Assembly (NCBI GenBank): GCA_016927855.1
Contig: JAFGLV010000132.1
Coordinates: 1-64,000 of the forward strand
Length of the DNA: 64,000 nucleotides
Reading direction: 5' to 3'
From: Sedimentisphaerales bacterium
Lineage (GTDB): Bacteria; Planctomycetota; Phycisphaerae; Sedimentisphaerales; Anaerobacaceae
Part shown: piece after piece, positions 33,527 through 41,601 of the stretch
Layout: the number at the start of each line of letters is the position of its first letter
Numbering within the stretch: the first letter of the stretch is position 1
Made by a program: the position numbers and the translations under genes
The notes under the pieces: generated by a model
Seen by the model: only the letters and a program-made list of their open reading frames with translations
Databases searched by the model: none
Told to the model about the DNA's origin: nothing

Positions 33527-34435
33527 ATGGAAACCATCAATGTGTATCAGGTTGATGCATTCACCACGGAGCCGTTCCAGGGCAATCCGGCGGGCGTGGT
33601 CGCGAACGCCGATGCATTGAGCGACGCCCAAATGCAGGCGATTGCGCGAGAACTGAATAACCCCGAGACGGCGTTTATCCTTTCGCCGACGGCGCGGGAC
33701 CATGAGGTGTGGGTTCGCTTCTTCACGCCTACGACCGAGGTTCCTTCCTGCGGGCACGCCACCATCGCCGCTCACTACGTGCGGGCGGTTGAAAAGCAGT
33801 TGTGCTCATGCACGGTCGTTCAGAGGATCGGTATCGGCATCCTTCCTGTGGAGATTGTGGCTGAGGGAGGAGATTACCGCATCGTGATGACGCAGGGGAC
33901 GCCGGAATTCGGCACGCCATTTTCCGGTTCGCGGCGTGACGACATCGTGGACGCCCTGGGCCTGCGTCAGGCGGACCTGGACGAGCGCTGTCCGATCCAG
34001 ATCGTTTCGACCGGACATTCGAAGGTCCTGGTTGGCATTCGGCGCCGCGCTATGCTTGAAGCGCTCGAACCCGATCTACCGAAACTGGTCGAGCTCAGCC
34101 GCGCGATCGCATGCAACGGCTATTTCGTGTTCACGCTGGACTCCGCTTCGAGTGACATCCTCACGCACGGCCGCATGTTCGCGCCGGCTATTGGCATCCC
34201 CGAAGACCCCGTCACGGGCAATGCCAACGGTCCGCTCGGGGCCTACCTGGCGCAGCATCGACTCGTATCGGTCGCGGGCAACAGGCTTTCGTTTCGAGGC
34301 CGGCAGGGCGAAGCGATGGGTCGGCCGGGCACCGTCGACGTGACCGTGGAACTCGACGCGGGTGTGCCCAAGCTCGTTCGGGTGGCGGGCCGGGCTGTGA
34401 TCGCCTTCGAGGGGCGATTGCAGATACGGGGGTAG
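33527..34435 (+). CDS. PhzF-family isomerase/epimerase-like protein
   Basis: This 302-residue protein starts at ATG 33527 (GCAGGAG). It has the PhzF two-domain diaminopimelate-epimerase-like fold: YQVDAFTTEPFQGNPAGVV, the catalytic Glu in LNNPETAFIL, and CGHATIAAHYV, then GEDPVTGNANGPLGAYL-like EDPVTGNANGPLGAYLAQH. PhzF itself isomerises a phenazine precursor; many family members sit outside phenazine clusters and have unknown substrates. No phenazine genes are nearby. It is divergent from the nitrilase gene. Confidence 0.92.
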   Translation: METINVYQVDAFTTEPFQGNPAGVVANADALSDAQMQAIARELNNPETAFILSPTARDHEVWVRFFTPTTEVPSCGHATIAAHYVRAVEKQLCSCTVVQRIGIGILPVEIVAEGGDYRIVMTQGTPEFGTPFSGSRRDDIVDALGLRQADLDERCPIQIVSTGHSKVLVGIRRRAMLEALEPDLPKLVELSRAIACNGYFVFTLDSASSDILTHGRMFAPAIGIPEDPVTGNANGPLGAYLAQHRLVSVAGNRLSFRGRQGEAMGRPGTVDVTVELDAGVPKLVRVAGRAVIAFEGRLQIRG

Positions 34436-34580
34436 TGCCTTGCTACGCAAGCTCAGACGGTACGCGTTGCCTCATTGGGCCTGCTCAGGACGCAACTTCG
34501 TATTTTTCCGCGCACTTTGTGCACCGTTCGTTCATCTGTATGATGACATCGATCGATAAGAGGGCCCTCAGGCTGATCGA

Positions 34581-35120
34581 ATGACGAACGGCGCAGCGGA
34601 ACAAGAGATCGTCAGAGCGGCGCGCAACGGCGACGCGGAGTCTTTCGGGGTGCTGTACGCGCGTCACTATGCCACCATGCTCTGGCTGGCGTATTCGATC
34701 CTGCTGGATCGGGACCTGGCGGAGGACACGGCTCAGCAGACGTTCGTCAAGGCCTGCGAGAAGCTGGCAGACCTCAAGCGGCTCGATTGCTTCGGCGCGT
34801 GGCTGGCCGCGATATGCCGCAACGAAGCGCATCAACTGTTTCGCGCCCGCCAGCGCGCGGTGCCCATGCCGGAGGAGGTCGAATGCGCCGAGGCGCCACA
34901 GACCGGGCACGATCGCCAGGATGCGGTCAAGGCGGCGGTCGCTCAACTCGCGCCGATGTATCGCGAAATCGTCATCCTGCACTATTACAGCCGGATGGAC
35001 TACCGCCAGATCGCGTCGACCCTGGGCATTGCCGGCCATACTGTACGCGGGCGACTCTTCCGCGCTCGCAGGCAGATCGAACAGATTCTCAAGCGGAACG
35101 GTTTTCCCAAGAGGCAATAA
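34581..35120 (+). CDS. ECF RNA polymerase sigma factor
   Basis: This 179-residue protein has sigma region 2 (ARHYATMLWLAYSILLDRDL, AEDTAQQTFVKACEKLADLK) and region 4 with a typical helix-turn-helix (MDYRQIASTLGIAGHTVRGR). The ATG follows AGGCTGATCG. The stop is 2 bp before the next gene's ATG, so the pair is almost certainly cotranscribed. Such coupling usually marks the downstream gene as anti-sigma factor or target. It has the size and layout of the SigW/RpoE-like group. Confidence 0.92.
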   Translation: MTNGAAEQEIVRAARNGDAESFGVLYARHYATMLWLAYSILLDRDLAEDTAQQTFVKACEKLADLKRLDCFGAWLAAICRNEAHQLFRARQRAVPMPEEVECAEAPQTGHDRQDAVKAAVAQLAPMYREIVILHYYSRMDYRQIASTLGIAGHTVRGRLFRARRQIEQILKRNGFPKRQ

Positions 35121-35122
35121 TC

Positions 35123-38100
35123 ATGGCACGCTCAAACGAACACCACTGGCTCGATGACGCCATCGCGAAAACGGCGCCGGGACCGCCGCCCAAGCCGGAT
35201 TTTCAGGCGTGGCGAAACGCACATGCCGGTGCGCTCGATGCGCTCAGGCAACGCGGACGGCAGCAATCTCAGGATGCGCCGCGAGTCGTGAGAGTGCTTC
35301 GAGGCCCGCTTGCCAGGCTGGCGATCGCGGCCGCGATCCTTACTGCGGTATTTCTGCTGGCCAGGCATCTGGTGAACCGTGCGTCTACTCCCGTGGCGTC
35401 GGACCCCGACCTCGTTCAGGGAGCCAAACCGGAATCACCCGCTGGCACCCAAGAGTCACAAGCCGTCCTGGCCAAGGTCGAGCGGCTCAGCACAGAGGGC
35501 GATACCGAGGGGCTCCTGGCAGTGCTCGAAACCGACCGTGTCGACGTCAAGATTCTGGTGATCGAATATCTCGGCCGGACCGCGGATGACAGCGCCTTGC
35601 CTGCGCTCGAACAATTTGCTGCCGACGCACCGGACTCGAGCGGAGGCAAAGCCGCCCGGCAGGCCATCGACCAGATTCGACGGCGCGCGGGATTGGCCGA
35701 CGGATCGCGCGACACGCAGGTGGCCGGACAGTATAGCGGAGAATCGTCCACGCGAATCATCGTGGGGCCGAGAGACGACCGACGTGCAGCGGGCGCAGGC
35801 GAGGTTGTCTATCGCGGCCGAGTCACCGAACCGGTGGGCAAGCCGGTCGGCGGCGTACGGGTCTGGGGGATGGCGCTGACCGCCGACCTGCGACGTCGAG
35901 ACTTCGACCGTGAGACCCTCACCGACGCCGACGGCAGATTCCAATTGGTGGCGCGCGCCTCCGATCCCATGACCGAAGTGTCGCGGACACTGCGCTTCGA
36001 CCATCCTGACTACGCGATGGGATGGTGCCCTTTGAGCAGCGCGGATGTCGAGACCGCTGAGGATATCGACGTCACGTTGTATGCCGCGACGGAGCTTGGC
36101 GGGACAGTCGTGGATACGGCCGGCCGGCCGATTCCGACGGCGCTGATCGAAACCGAGGTGCGCGCGCCGGGAGACGATCAGGCAGAGGCGCTGAGGCTCT
36201 CGGCCTGGACCGATTCAGCGACACACGTGGATGAGAGAGGGCGATTTGTCTTGAAGCGTTTGCCGGCGGGTTCTTCGGTACGTCTGACGGTCTCGGCGGA
36301 AGGGCACGCAACCCGGTCGACTCTGTGGCGCGGGGGCACTTCTCTCCAGGCGTTGGCAGGGGATCGAGAAGACCTGACGATTACGCTGGAGCCGGGCCGG
36401 CCGGTTGTGGGCCGGGTCGTGTACGACGATGGGCGACCGTATGGCCAGCGCGCGCTCATCGAGATGGACGCGCCGGACATCACGGACTGGATTTTTGCTA
36501 CCGACGACGCCGGACGCTTCACCTCTCCCGGTGTAGCGGCGGGATCGTGTGTCTTCACCGCGCTGCGAAGCGAGGACAGGCTCTTGTCTGCGCCGGTCAA
36601 TGTCCGCGTGGACCTCGATTCGCGCGTGCCGGAGGTCGAGCTGAAGGTCCTCGGGCCCGGTATGCCGGTCGAAGTGCGGACCGTGGACGAAGCTACCGGC
36701 GCGCCGCTGACGGACGTATTGGTACATGCGGCATTCGTTGATGGTAAGGAGACCGGCACCTGCGCGCGCACGGACGAGATGGGCCGATGCACGCTGAACC
36801 TGCCCCAGGGGCAGTTCCAGATCGTCGCAGAGGGATGGAAAGACGGGCATTTCGAGCCGTTCAGCCAGCCACTGACGGTCGAGTCTGGACTGACGCGCCA
36901 AGTGCAGATGCGCATGACAGGCCGAACGCAGGTCGTGGGTCGGCTGGTCGACTCTGACGGCAAAGGTGTCCAAGGTATCGTCCAGCTTGTCGCACAGCCT
37001 CTTGCCGAGACGGATCCCGGCGGGTGGTTCGTTGTCGACGAGCCTCTGGGCGATCCCTGCGAGCACCACGTCCTTTGGGCGCGCGACCGAGCGGGGTGGT
37101 TGCATCGGATGATTGGGTTCAGAATGGCGGACTACACCGATGCACTGACCGTTGAGCTCAAACCCTGTGCGGTGATTGTCGGTTACGCCGTCGATGCGGA
37201 CGCGCATCCTCTTGACCTGACTACTCCCGGCATGACCGACTGTCAACTGGCCATCGACATGCCTGACGGCGCCGTCTTCTTCTACGGGCGACGCCCGTGG
37301 ACCGCGCACTCTCGCCGCGACGGCACCTTCTCCTTTGTGCCTGTACCGACGGGTCTGCCTCTGTTCGTGACTGTCGATCGGGATAGCTGGCAGGGCGAAG
37401 TCAGAATACCGCAACTGTCGCCCGGACAAACCCTGGAGTTGAACGACGTCGTGGCGCGCCTGGTCGACCCTTTCGGCAACGACCCCGATCGGACGAGGGT
37501 CCTTGTGGGGACGGTTACCGACGAGAAGGGTAAACCGATGGTCGGTGTCTCAGTCCGCGCCTTCCTCAGGCGGGACGCTCGCACCGCTCGGACCAACGAA
37601 GCGGGATTGTACGCCTTGACCGTTCCGCGCGAGCGGGTAAGGCTCAAGCTCGAGATCGCAGTGCCCGGCCGTGGCTATTGCTATCGGTATATCTACACCG
37701 ACAGCGAGAACGGGAACGTACAGGTCCGCGCGCAGGGCTGGGACCTGCTCGGGAGGCCGGCTCCGCCTCTGTCGGCGCAGAAGGCCGGTAGTGGCGGCGG
37801 TGTCAACCTGGACGAGTTTCGAGGCAAGGTCGTACTCTTGAAGGTGGGCGCGCCGGAGTCCGACACGAGTATCCCTACCAGCACGCTGCGGACCCTGGCC
37901 AGCGGCTACGGCGCCTACGGTCTTGAGGTCATCGCCGTCCATCATTCTCCCGACGCACGTTGGGTACGCCAAGACACGCAGCCGCGAATCCCGGCGCCTG
38001 GACGGCGGGAGGCAGCTTCCTTTCTTGCATGCGTGGACGTATCGTGCCGGACCTGGACCGCGTATCGAGCCGATGTCACGCCCACCCTGTATCTAATCGA

Positions 38101-38176
38101 CCGGGAAGGCTACGTCAGAATGTCACCGACTGAGAATGACCTCAAACGCTGTATCACCACGCTGCTGGCCGAATGA
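35123..38176 (+). CDS. ECF-linked membrane protein: HEAT-like, carboxypeptidase-regulatory-like repeats and Cys-less thioredoxin-like domain
   Basis: This 1017-residue protein starts at ATG 35123. Residues 1-60 are a soluble N-terminus that could contact the sigma factor, followed by one transmembrane segment (about 64-84, LARLAIAAAILTAVFLLARH). Residues 110-170 look like a HEAT-type repeat. About 220-870 consist of carboxypeptidase-regulatory-like beta-sandwich repeats (VYRGRVTEPVGKPVGGVRVW; LTDADGRFQLVA; TDEKGKPMVGVSVRAF). The end resembles a TlpA/peroxiredoxin domain (FRGKVVLLKVGAPESDTS ... TPTLYLIDREGYVRM) but lacks the C-x2-C pair. A sigma-controlling sensor is inferred from the operon with the ECF gene. 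Ligand unknown. Confidence 0.8.
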   Translation: MARSNEHHWLDDAIAKTAPGPPPKPDFQAWRNAHAGALDALRQRGRQQSQDAPRVVRVLRGPLARLAIAAAILTAVFLLARHLVNRASTPVASDPDLVQGAKPESPAGTQESQAVLAKVERLSTEGDTEGLLAVLETDRVDVKILVIEYLGRTADDSALPALEQFAADAPDSSGGKAARQAIDQIRRRAGLADGSRDTQVAGQYSGESSTRIIVGPRDDRRAAGAGEVVYRGRVTEPVGKPVGGVRVWGMALTADLRRRDFDRETLTDADGRFQLVARASDPMTEVSRTLRFDHPDYAMGWCPLSSADVETAEDIDVTLYAATELGGTVVDTAGRPIPTALIETEVRAPGDDQAEALRLSAWTDSATHVDERGRFVLKRLPAGSSVRLTVSAEGHATRSTLWRGGTSLQALAGDREDLTITLEPGRPVVGRVVYDDGRPYGQRALIEMDAPDITDWIFATDDAGRFTSPGVAAGSCVFTALRSEDRLLSAPVNVRVDLDSRVPEVELKVLGPGMPVEVRTVDEATGAPLTDVLVHAAFVDGKETGTCARTDEMGRCTLNLPQGQFQIVAEGWKDGHFEPFSQPLTVESGLTRQVQMRMTGRTQVVGRLVDSDGKGVQGIVQLVAQPLAETDPGGWFVVDEPLGDPCEHHVLWARDRAGWLHRMIGFRMADYTDALTVELKPCAVIVGYAVDADAHPLDLTTPGMTDCQLAIDMPDGAVFFYGRRPWTAHSRRDGTFSFVPVPTGLPLFVTVDRDSWQGEVRIPQLSPGQTLELNDVVARLVDPFGNDPDRTRVLVGTVTDEKGKPMVGVSVRAFLRRDARTARTNEAGLYALTVPRERVRLKLEIAVPGRGYCYRYIYTDSENGNVQVRAQGWDLLGRPAPPLSAQKAGSGGGVNLDEFRGKVVLLKVGAPESDTSIPTSTLRTLASGYGAYGLEVIAVHHSPDARWVRQDTQPRIPAPGRREAASFLACVDVSCRTWTAYRADVTPTLYLIDREGYVRMSPTENDLKRCITTLLAE

Positions 38177-38246
38177 GCCCTCGCTCGGCGTTCGCCAGCC
38201 GAGGGCGGCTTAGCCCCAGGCTGTTCCACCGTCATGCGATGGCGCA

Positions 38247-38297
38247 GTAGGGCGAGCGTCCCCGCTCGCCTGTCGTGCGAGACGCACGACCTACGGG
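38247..38297. repeat. Dispersed palindromic repeat, family B, copy 2
   Basis: GTAGGGCGAGCGTCCCCGCT continues to CACGACCTACGG, related to 18388-18440. It lies between the ECF-linked gene and the truncated GH43-like gene. Confidence 0.6.
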
Positions 38298-38388
38298 TTG
38301 CCGCCGGGCCTGCGATCTGGTACGATGTCGTGCACTGATTCGATGCAATCGACACGCGACCGGTATGGTGACGAAAGGCAGGGCTACG

Positions 38389-38856
38389 ATGAAGCGCATG
38401 GCAGTGGCGACAGCAATAGTGGTCTGTCTGATGGGTGCGACGCAGGCGGGCGCCGAGGACTACCTGTTCTCCTATTTCACCGGCAACGGCGAGGACGGCC
38501 TGCACCTGGCCCACAGCGCCGACGGGCTCGCCTGGACCGCCCTCAATGGCGGCAAGTCGTTTCTCGCGCCGTCGGTCGGCGGCAAGCTGATGCGCGACCC
38601 CTGCATTTGCCAAGGGCCCGACGGCACGTTCCACCTGGTCTGGACCAGTGGCTGGTGGAACAAGGGCATCGGGATCGCCCATTCGAAGAACCTGATCACG
38701 TGGTCGCAGCCCGAGTGGCTACCGGTCATGGCGCACGAGCCGAATGCGGTCAACTGCTGGGCGCCGGAGATCTTCTATGACGACGCGACGCAGGTGGCGG
38801 ACGCCGCTTCCACGCCGGAAAATCTTGAGCAGCAGGCACTGACCAATTCGCATTAA
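38389..38856 (+). pseudogene. Truncated glycoside hydrolase (GH43-like) gene
   Basis: The start is ATG 38389 with a signal peptide (MAVATAIVVCLMGATQAGAE). Homology to GH43-type propellers is visible (LHLAHSADGLAWTALNGG, MRDPCICQGPDGTFHLVWTS, NCWAPEIFYDDA) but covers only about 135 residues and stops in mid-domain near 38793. The remaining 20 codons to the TAA at 38856 run into the antisense end of another gene. Most of the catalytic domain is missing, so the product cannot be active as a GH43. Confidence 0.8.
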
Positions 38857-39234
38857 CAACAACGCCAGTGACGCGAAAAATACCGCAAAGGCGATCAAGG
38901 TAAAGATCGCGGAGATCAGGAATATCTGTGGTCGGGTGTGGAGCGAAGCCGCCCAGAAGCTCCACCAGGCGGTCTCCGCAGGCATGCTCGCCAGTTCAGG
39001 CACGGCCGGGACCGGCACGACCCAACCGAGGGAATCGGCGTTCGCGGAGCCGCCTAGATCGTACTTGCTCTGGACCATTAGCGTCTCGGTCCCATCGTGG
39101 AAAAGCAGCATGGCTCTCTGGTAAGGCAGGTCCGGCGGGACTTTCTCGGCGTAGAATTTCCCGTCCGCTCGTACATCGCCGGCCAAACCGAGCACGACCC
39201 ACCCGAAGAGAATTCCGCCAATCGCTCTGTGCAT
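38800..39234 (-). pseudogene. Truncated DUF2330-like membrane protein gene
   Basis: From ATG 39234 the frame encodes a signal peptide, then FYAEKVPPDLPYQRAMLLFH, DGTETLMVQSKYDL and LGWVVPVPAVPELASMPAET, as in DUF2330-type proteins, followed by one transmembrane segment (FLISAIFTLIAFAVFFASLA). Homology seems to end near 38820, after about 139 residues. The open frame continues to 38719 but the last codons are antisense to the truncated GH43-like gene. Two convergent genes thus end at the same place. Confidence 0.65.
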
Positions 39235-39502
39235 GATACGTCTCCCGATCCGAGCAGTGACGCAGAGTGCGTCACGTTCTCATTCTACCAGTGCCGTCGT
39301 TGCTGGCAAGGTTACAGCCGGAGACTCTCCGCGTTCGTAGTGTGCCCGTAAGGGCATAGGCAACGGCGAAACCAGATCCGATCCTATTTGTAGCGTCTGA
39401 CGATGCCACTACGAACGGGCCTGAACCGCTGGCGGGCATGGGGCGTACCATCGCAAAGGCCCGTGAAGGCCTTGATGCAACGTACTTGGAAAGGTGAGAG
39501 AA

Positions 39503-40138
39503 ATGGCAAGGACGTGGAAAATACGAGCGTTGGCGGGATTGTTCGTGGTGGCGCTACTCGTCGCTGGTTGCGGCAAGAAGGAAGAGCCGGCACCGCCACC
39601 CTCGTCGGCCGGAGGCGGGCCGACCGGCATGGCCGACCCGATGAAGCAGGCCCAGGAGGCGATGCAGCAGGCGAATCAGGGTACGCCGGTCGCGGCGGTC
39701 GCGCCAGCCACGCTCAAGGAAATGCTCCCGGCGGCGCTGGACGGCATGAAGCAGACGGATGCTTCCTCCGAACGCACGCAGATGGGAGGTGTGGACCTTT
39801 CGATGGCGGAGGCCGACTACGCGCCCGACGACGGCGACGCTTCGATCCACATCACCATCATGGATGCCGGCAGCCTCAGCGGCCCGATGCGCATGGGCCT
39901 GGCGGGCTGGGCGATGACCCAGTACAGTCGCGAGACCGAGACCGGCTACCAGAAGACGACCACTTATGCCGGTCACAAGGCGATGGAAGAGTATGACACG
40001 CAGTCCAAGGGTGGATCGCTGTACGTCTACGTCGCTGACCGGTTCGTAGTGCAGGTTGAAGGCCAACAGACCACCATGGACGCCATCAAGCAGGCGGCAG
40101 GCAAGATCGACATCAAAAAGCTGGCCGGCCTCAAGTGA
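39503..40138 (+). CDS. Hypothetical lipoprotein
   Basis: This 211-residue protein starts at ATG 39503 behind AAAGGTGA. The lipobox is ALLVAGC. A Pro/Gly-rich linker (KKEEPAPPPSSAGGG) precedes a globular region with SLYVYVADRFVVQVEGQQTT and a Lys-rich C-terminus. The pattern is that of small secreted lipoproteins of unknown function found in Planctomycetes. It is not recognised as a family. Confidence 0.65.
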   Translation: MARTWKIRALAGLFVVALLVAGCGKKEEPAPPPSSAGGGPTGMADPMKQAQEAMQQANQGTPVAAVAPATLKEMLPAALDGMKQTDASSERTQMGGVDLSMAEADYAPDDGDASIHITIMDAGSLSGPMRMGLAGWAMTQYSRETETGYQKTTTYAGHKAMEEYDTQSKGGSLYVYVADRFVVQVEGQQTTMDAIKQAAGKIDIKKLAGLK

Positions 40139-40216
40139 GGCTAGTGTTGTGACTTCTCTGGTTTGGTGGGTAGCGCCCGAAAATACGTAAGTCGGTTGTG
40201 GTTGCGCGGCACGTTT

Positions 40217-40257
40217 CGGTTGCGTCCGGCGTACAGCGGCGCCGCCTGACGCAACCG
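40217..40257. repeat. Intergenic stem-loop with perfect 10-bp arms
   Basis: CGGTTGCGTC (40217-40226) and GACGCAACCG (40248-40257) are exact inverted repeats, with further pairing GGCG/CGCC inside. No T-run follows, so a transcription terminator is not claimed. It lies between the lipoprotein gene and the acyltransferase promoter and could be a regulatory or protein-binding site. Confidence 0.6.
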
Positions 40258-40319
40258 ATTGACGAAAGAGGCTCGCAGTGGCCGGTTTCGACCGGGTCCT
40301 GGAAACCTCGACGCGGACC

Positions 40320-40347
40320 TTGACAGGGGCCCCAGTTCGCCTACAAT
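40320..40347 (+). promoter_or_regulatory. Sigma-70-type promoter abutting the acyltransferase start
   Basis: TTGACA (40320-40325), 16 bp, TACAAT (40342-40347). The ATG at 40356 is 8 bp after the -10 box, so transcription would start almost at the codon. Either the message is leaderless or translation starts further downstream. Confidence 0.65.
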
Positions 40348-40355
40348 ACGGGGCT

Positions 40356-41399
40356 ATGGCTGATGGGCGTGCTTCGACAAGAAGGAAGAAAAAGAAGCAG
40401 AATCCGGTCTGGGACTGGCTCCTCTACGTCGCGATCCGGATTCTCGTGGTCTTTCTCTACCTTTTCGACGTCGAGACGAACCTGAGATTTGCCTGCTTCC
40501 TGGGACGTCTGCTCTGGAAGCACTACCATCGGGGTCGCCAACGCGCTCTGGACAACCTGCGTGCCAGCTTCCCGGAGAAATCCGAGGAGTGGATCTGGCA
40601 AACGGGCCGGCGTAGCTTCGAGCACATCGTCATGCTGACGATCGACATCCTGTTCACCCCGCGACTGGTCAAGAAGTACAACTGGCGCGAGTACTCATGC
40701 TACAAGAATGCCGAGCGGGCCAAGTGGCTGATGCACGAGCGCAAGGGAATGCTCATGGTCACCGGCCATTACAGCAATTTCGAGATCATCGGCTATCTGC
40801 TGGGCCTCTTCGGTTTTCCCATCTATAGCATTGCCCGGCCGCTGGACAACAAGTACCTGAACCACTTTCTCTACCGGGTCCGAGAACAACGCGGCCAGAA
40901 GATCATCGACAAGAAGGGCGCTGCCGAGATGATGCCTCGTCTGACGGAAGAGGGCAGCGCGCTCGGCTTCATCGCCGATCAGGACGCCGGCAAGAAGGGG
41001 GTATTCGTCGATTTCTTCGGGCGCGACGCCAGCACGTACAAGAGTATCGGCCTGCTGGCCATCACCTGCAAGGTGCCGATCGCCGTCGGGTATAGCCGGC
41101 GCGTCGGCAATCGTTTCTTCTTCGAGCTTGGTGTGAATCGCATCATCTTCCCGCACGAGTGGGCCGATAAGGAGGACCCGCTCAAGTGGATCACCGCGGA
41201 GTACACCGAAGCTATCGAAGCCTTCGTCCGAGAGGACCCCACACAATATTGGTGGCTGCACCGCCGGTGGAAGACCCGGCCCAAGCACGAGTTGGCCAGT
41301 GTCGCGGAGGTGTTGCCCGACCGGCGCGAGGCACCAGTCGGCATTCTCTCCCTGCGCCCGGCGCAGCGGTCGGGCTCGCCGTCACACGCCACGCGCTAG
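40356..41399 (+). CDS. Lysophospholipid acyltransferase family (LpxL/HtrB-like)
   Basis: This 347-residue protein has a basic N-terminus (STRRKKKKQ), then a transmembrane segment (WLLYVAIRILVVFLYLF). The acyltransferase motif H-x4-[DE] is GHYSNFE, followed by SIARPLDNKYLNHFLYRVRE and FIADQDAGKKGVFVDFFGRD, as in LpxL-type lipid A late acyltransferases. WWLHRRWKTRP near the end is typical. The function is probably secondary acylation of a lipid A-like or other membrane lipid. The start follows a promoter by a few bases. Confidence 0.9.
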   Translation: MADGRASTRRKKKKQNPVWDWLLYVAIRILVVFLYLFDVETNLRFACFLGRLLWKHYHRGRQRALDNLRASFPEKSEEWIWQTGRRSFEHIVMLTIDILFTPRLVKKYNWREYSCYKNAERAKWLMHERKGMLMVTGHYSNFEIIGYLLGLFGFPIYSIARPLDNKYLNHFLYRVREQRGQKIIDKKGAAEMMPRLTEEGSALGFIADQDAGKKGVFVDFFGRDASTYKSIGLLAITCKVPIAVGYSRRVGNRFFFELGVNRIIFPHEWADKEDPLKWITAEYTEAIEAFVREDPTQYWWLHRRWKTRPKHELASVAEVLPDRREAPVGILSLRPAQRSGSPSHATR

Positions 41400-41412
41400 T
41401 CCGGATGAGTCT

Positions 41413-41559
41413 GAGAGCGCCTAACAAAATGACCGGTGGATGGGTAGGGGCAGGTCCCCGTGCCTGCCCAGAGCTTGCCCTGAGCTTGCCGAAGGGGCAA
41501 CCACAGGGGGTTGCCCCTACAACGACCGCAACGCGACAGATCGTTCTGTCAGAGGCTCC
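41413..41559. mobile_element. MITE-like palindromic element, family A
   Basis: The core begins GTAGGGGCAGGTCCCCGTGC and ends GGGGGTTGCCCCTACAACG, with a short internal insertion. Outer ends GCGCCTAACAAAATGACC (left) and GTTCTGTCAGAGGCTCC (right) are imperfect inverted repeats of each other. The same architecture recurs at 54283-54401; shorter core copies lie at 29261 and 22147. No transposase is encoded. Confidence 0.65.
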
Positions 41560-41601
41560 AAGTGGGGGCCACCCCATCGATTCTGCTGCATGACAGGCGC
41601 G

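Noticed and set aside
40217-40257. Perfect hairpin as rho-independent terminator of the lipoprotein gene
   Set aside because: It lacks a T-run on either side; reported only as a stem-loop.
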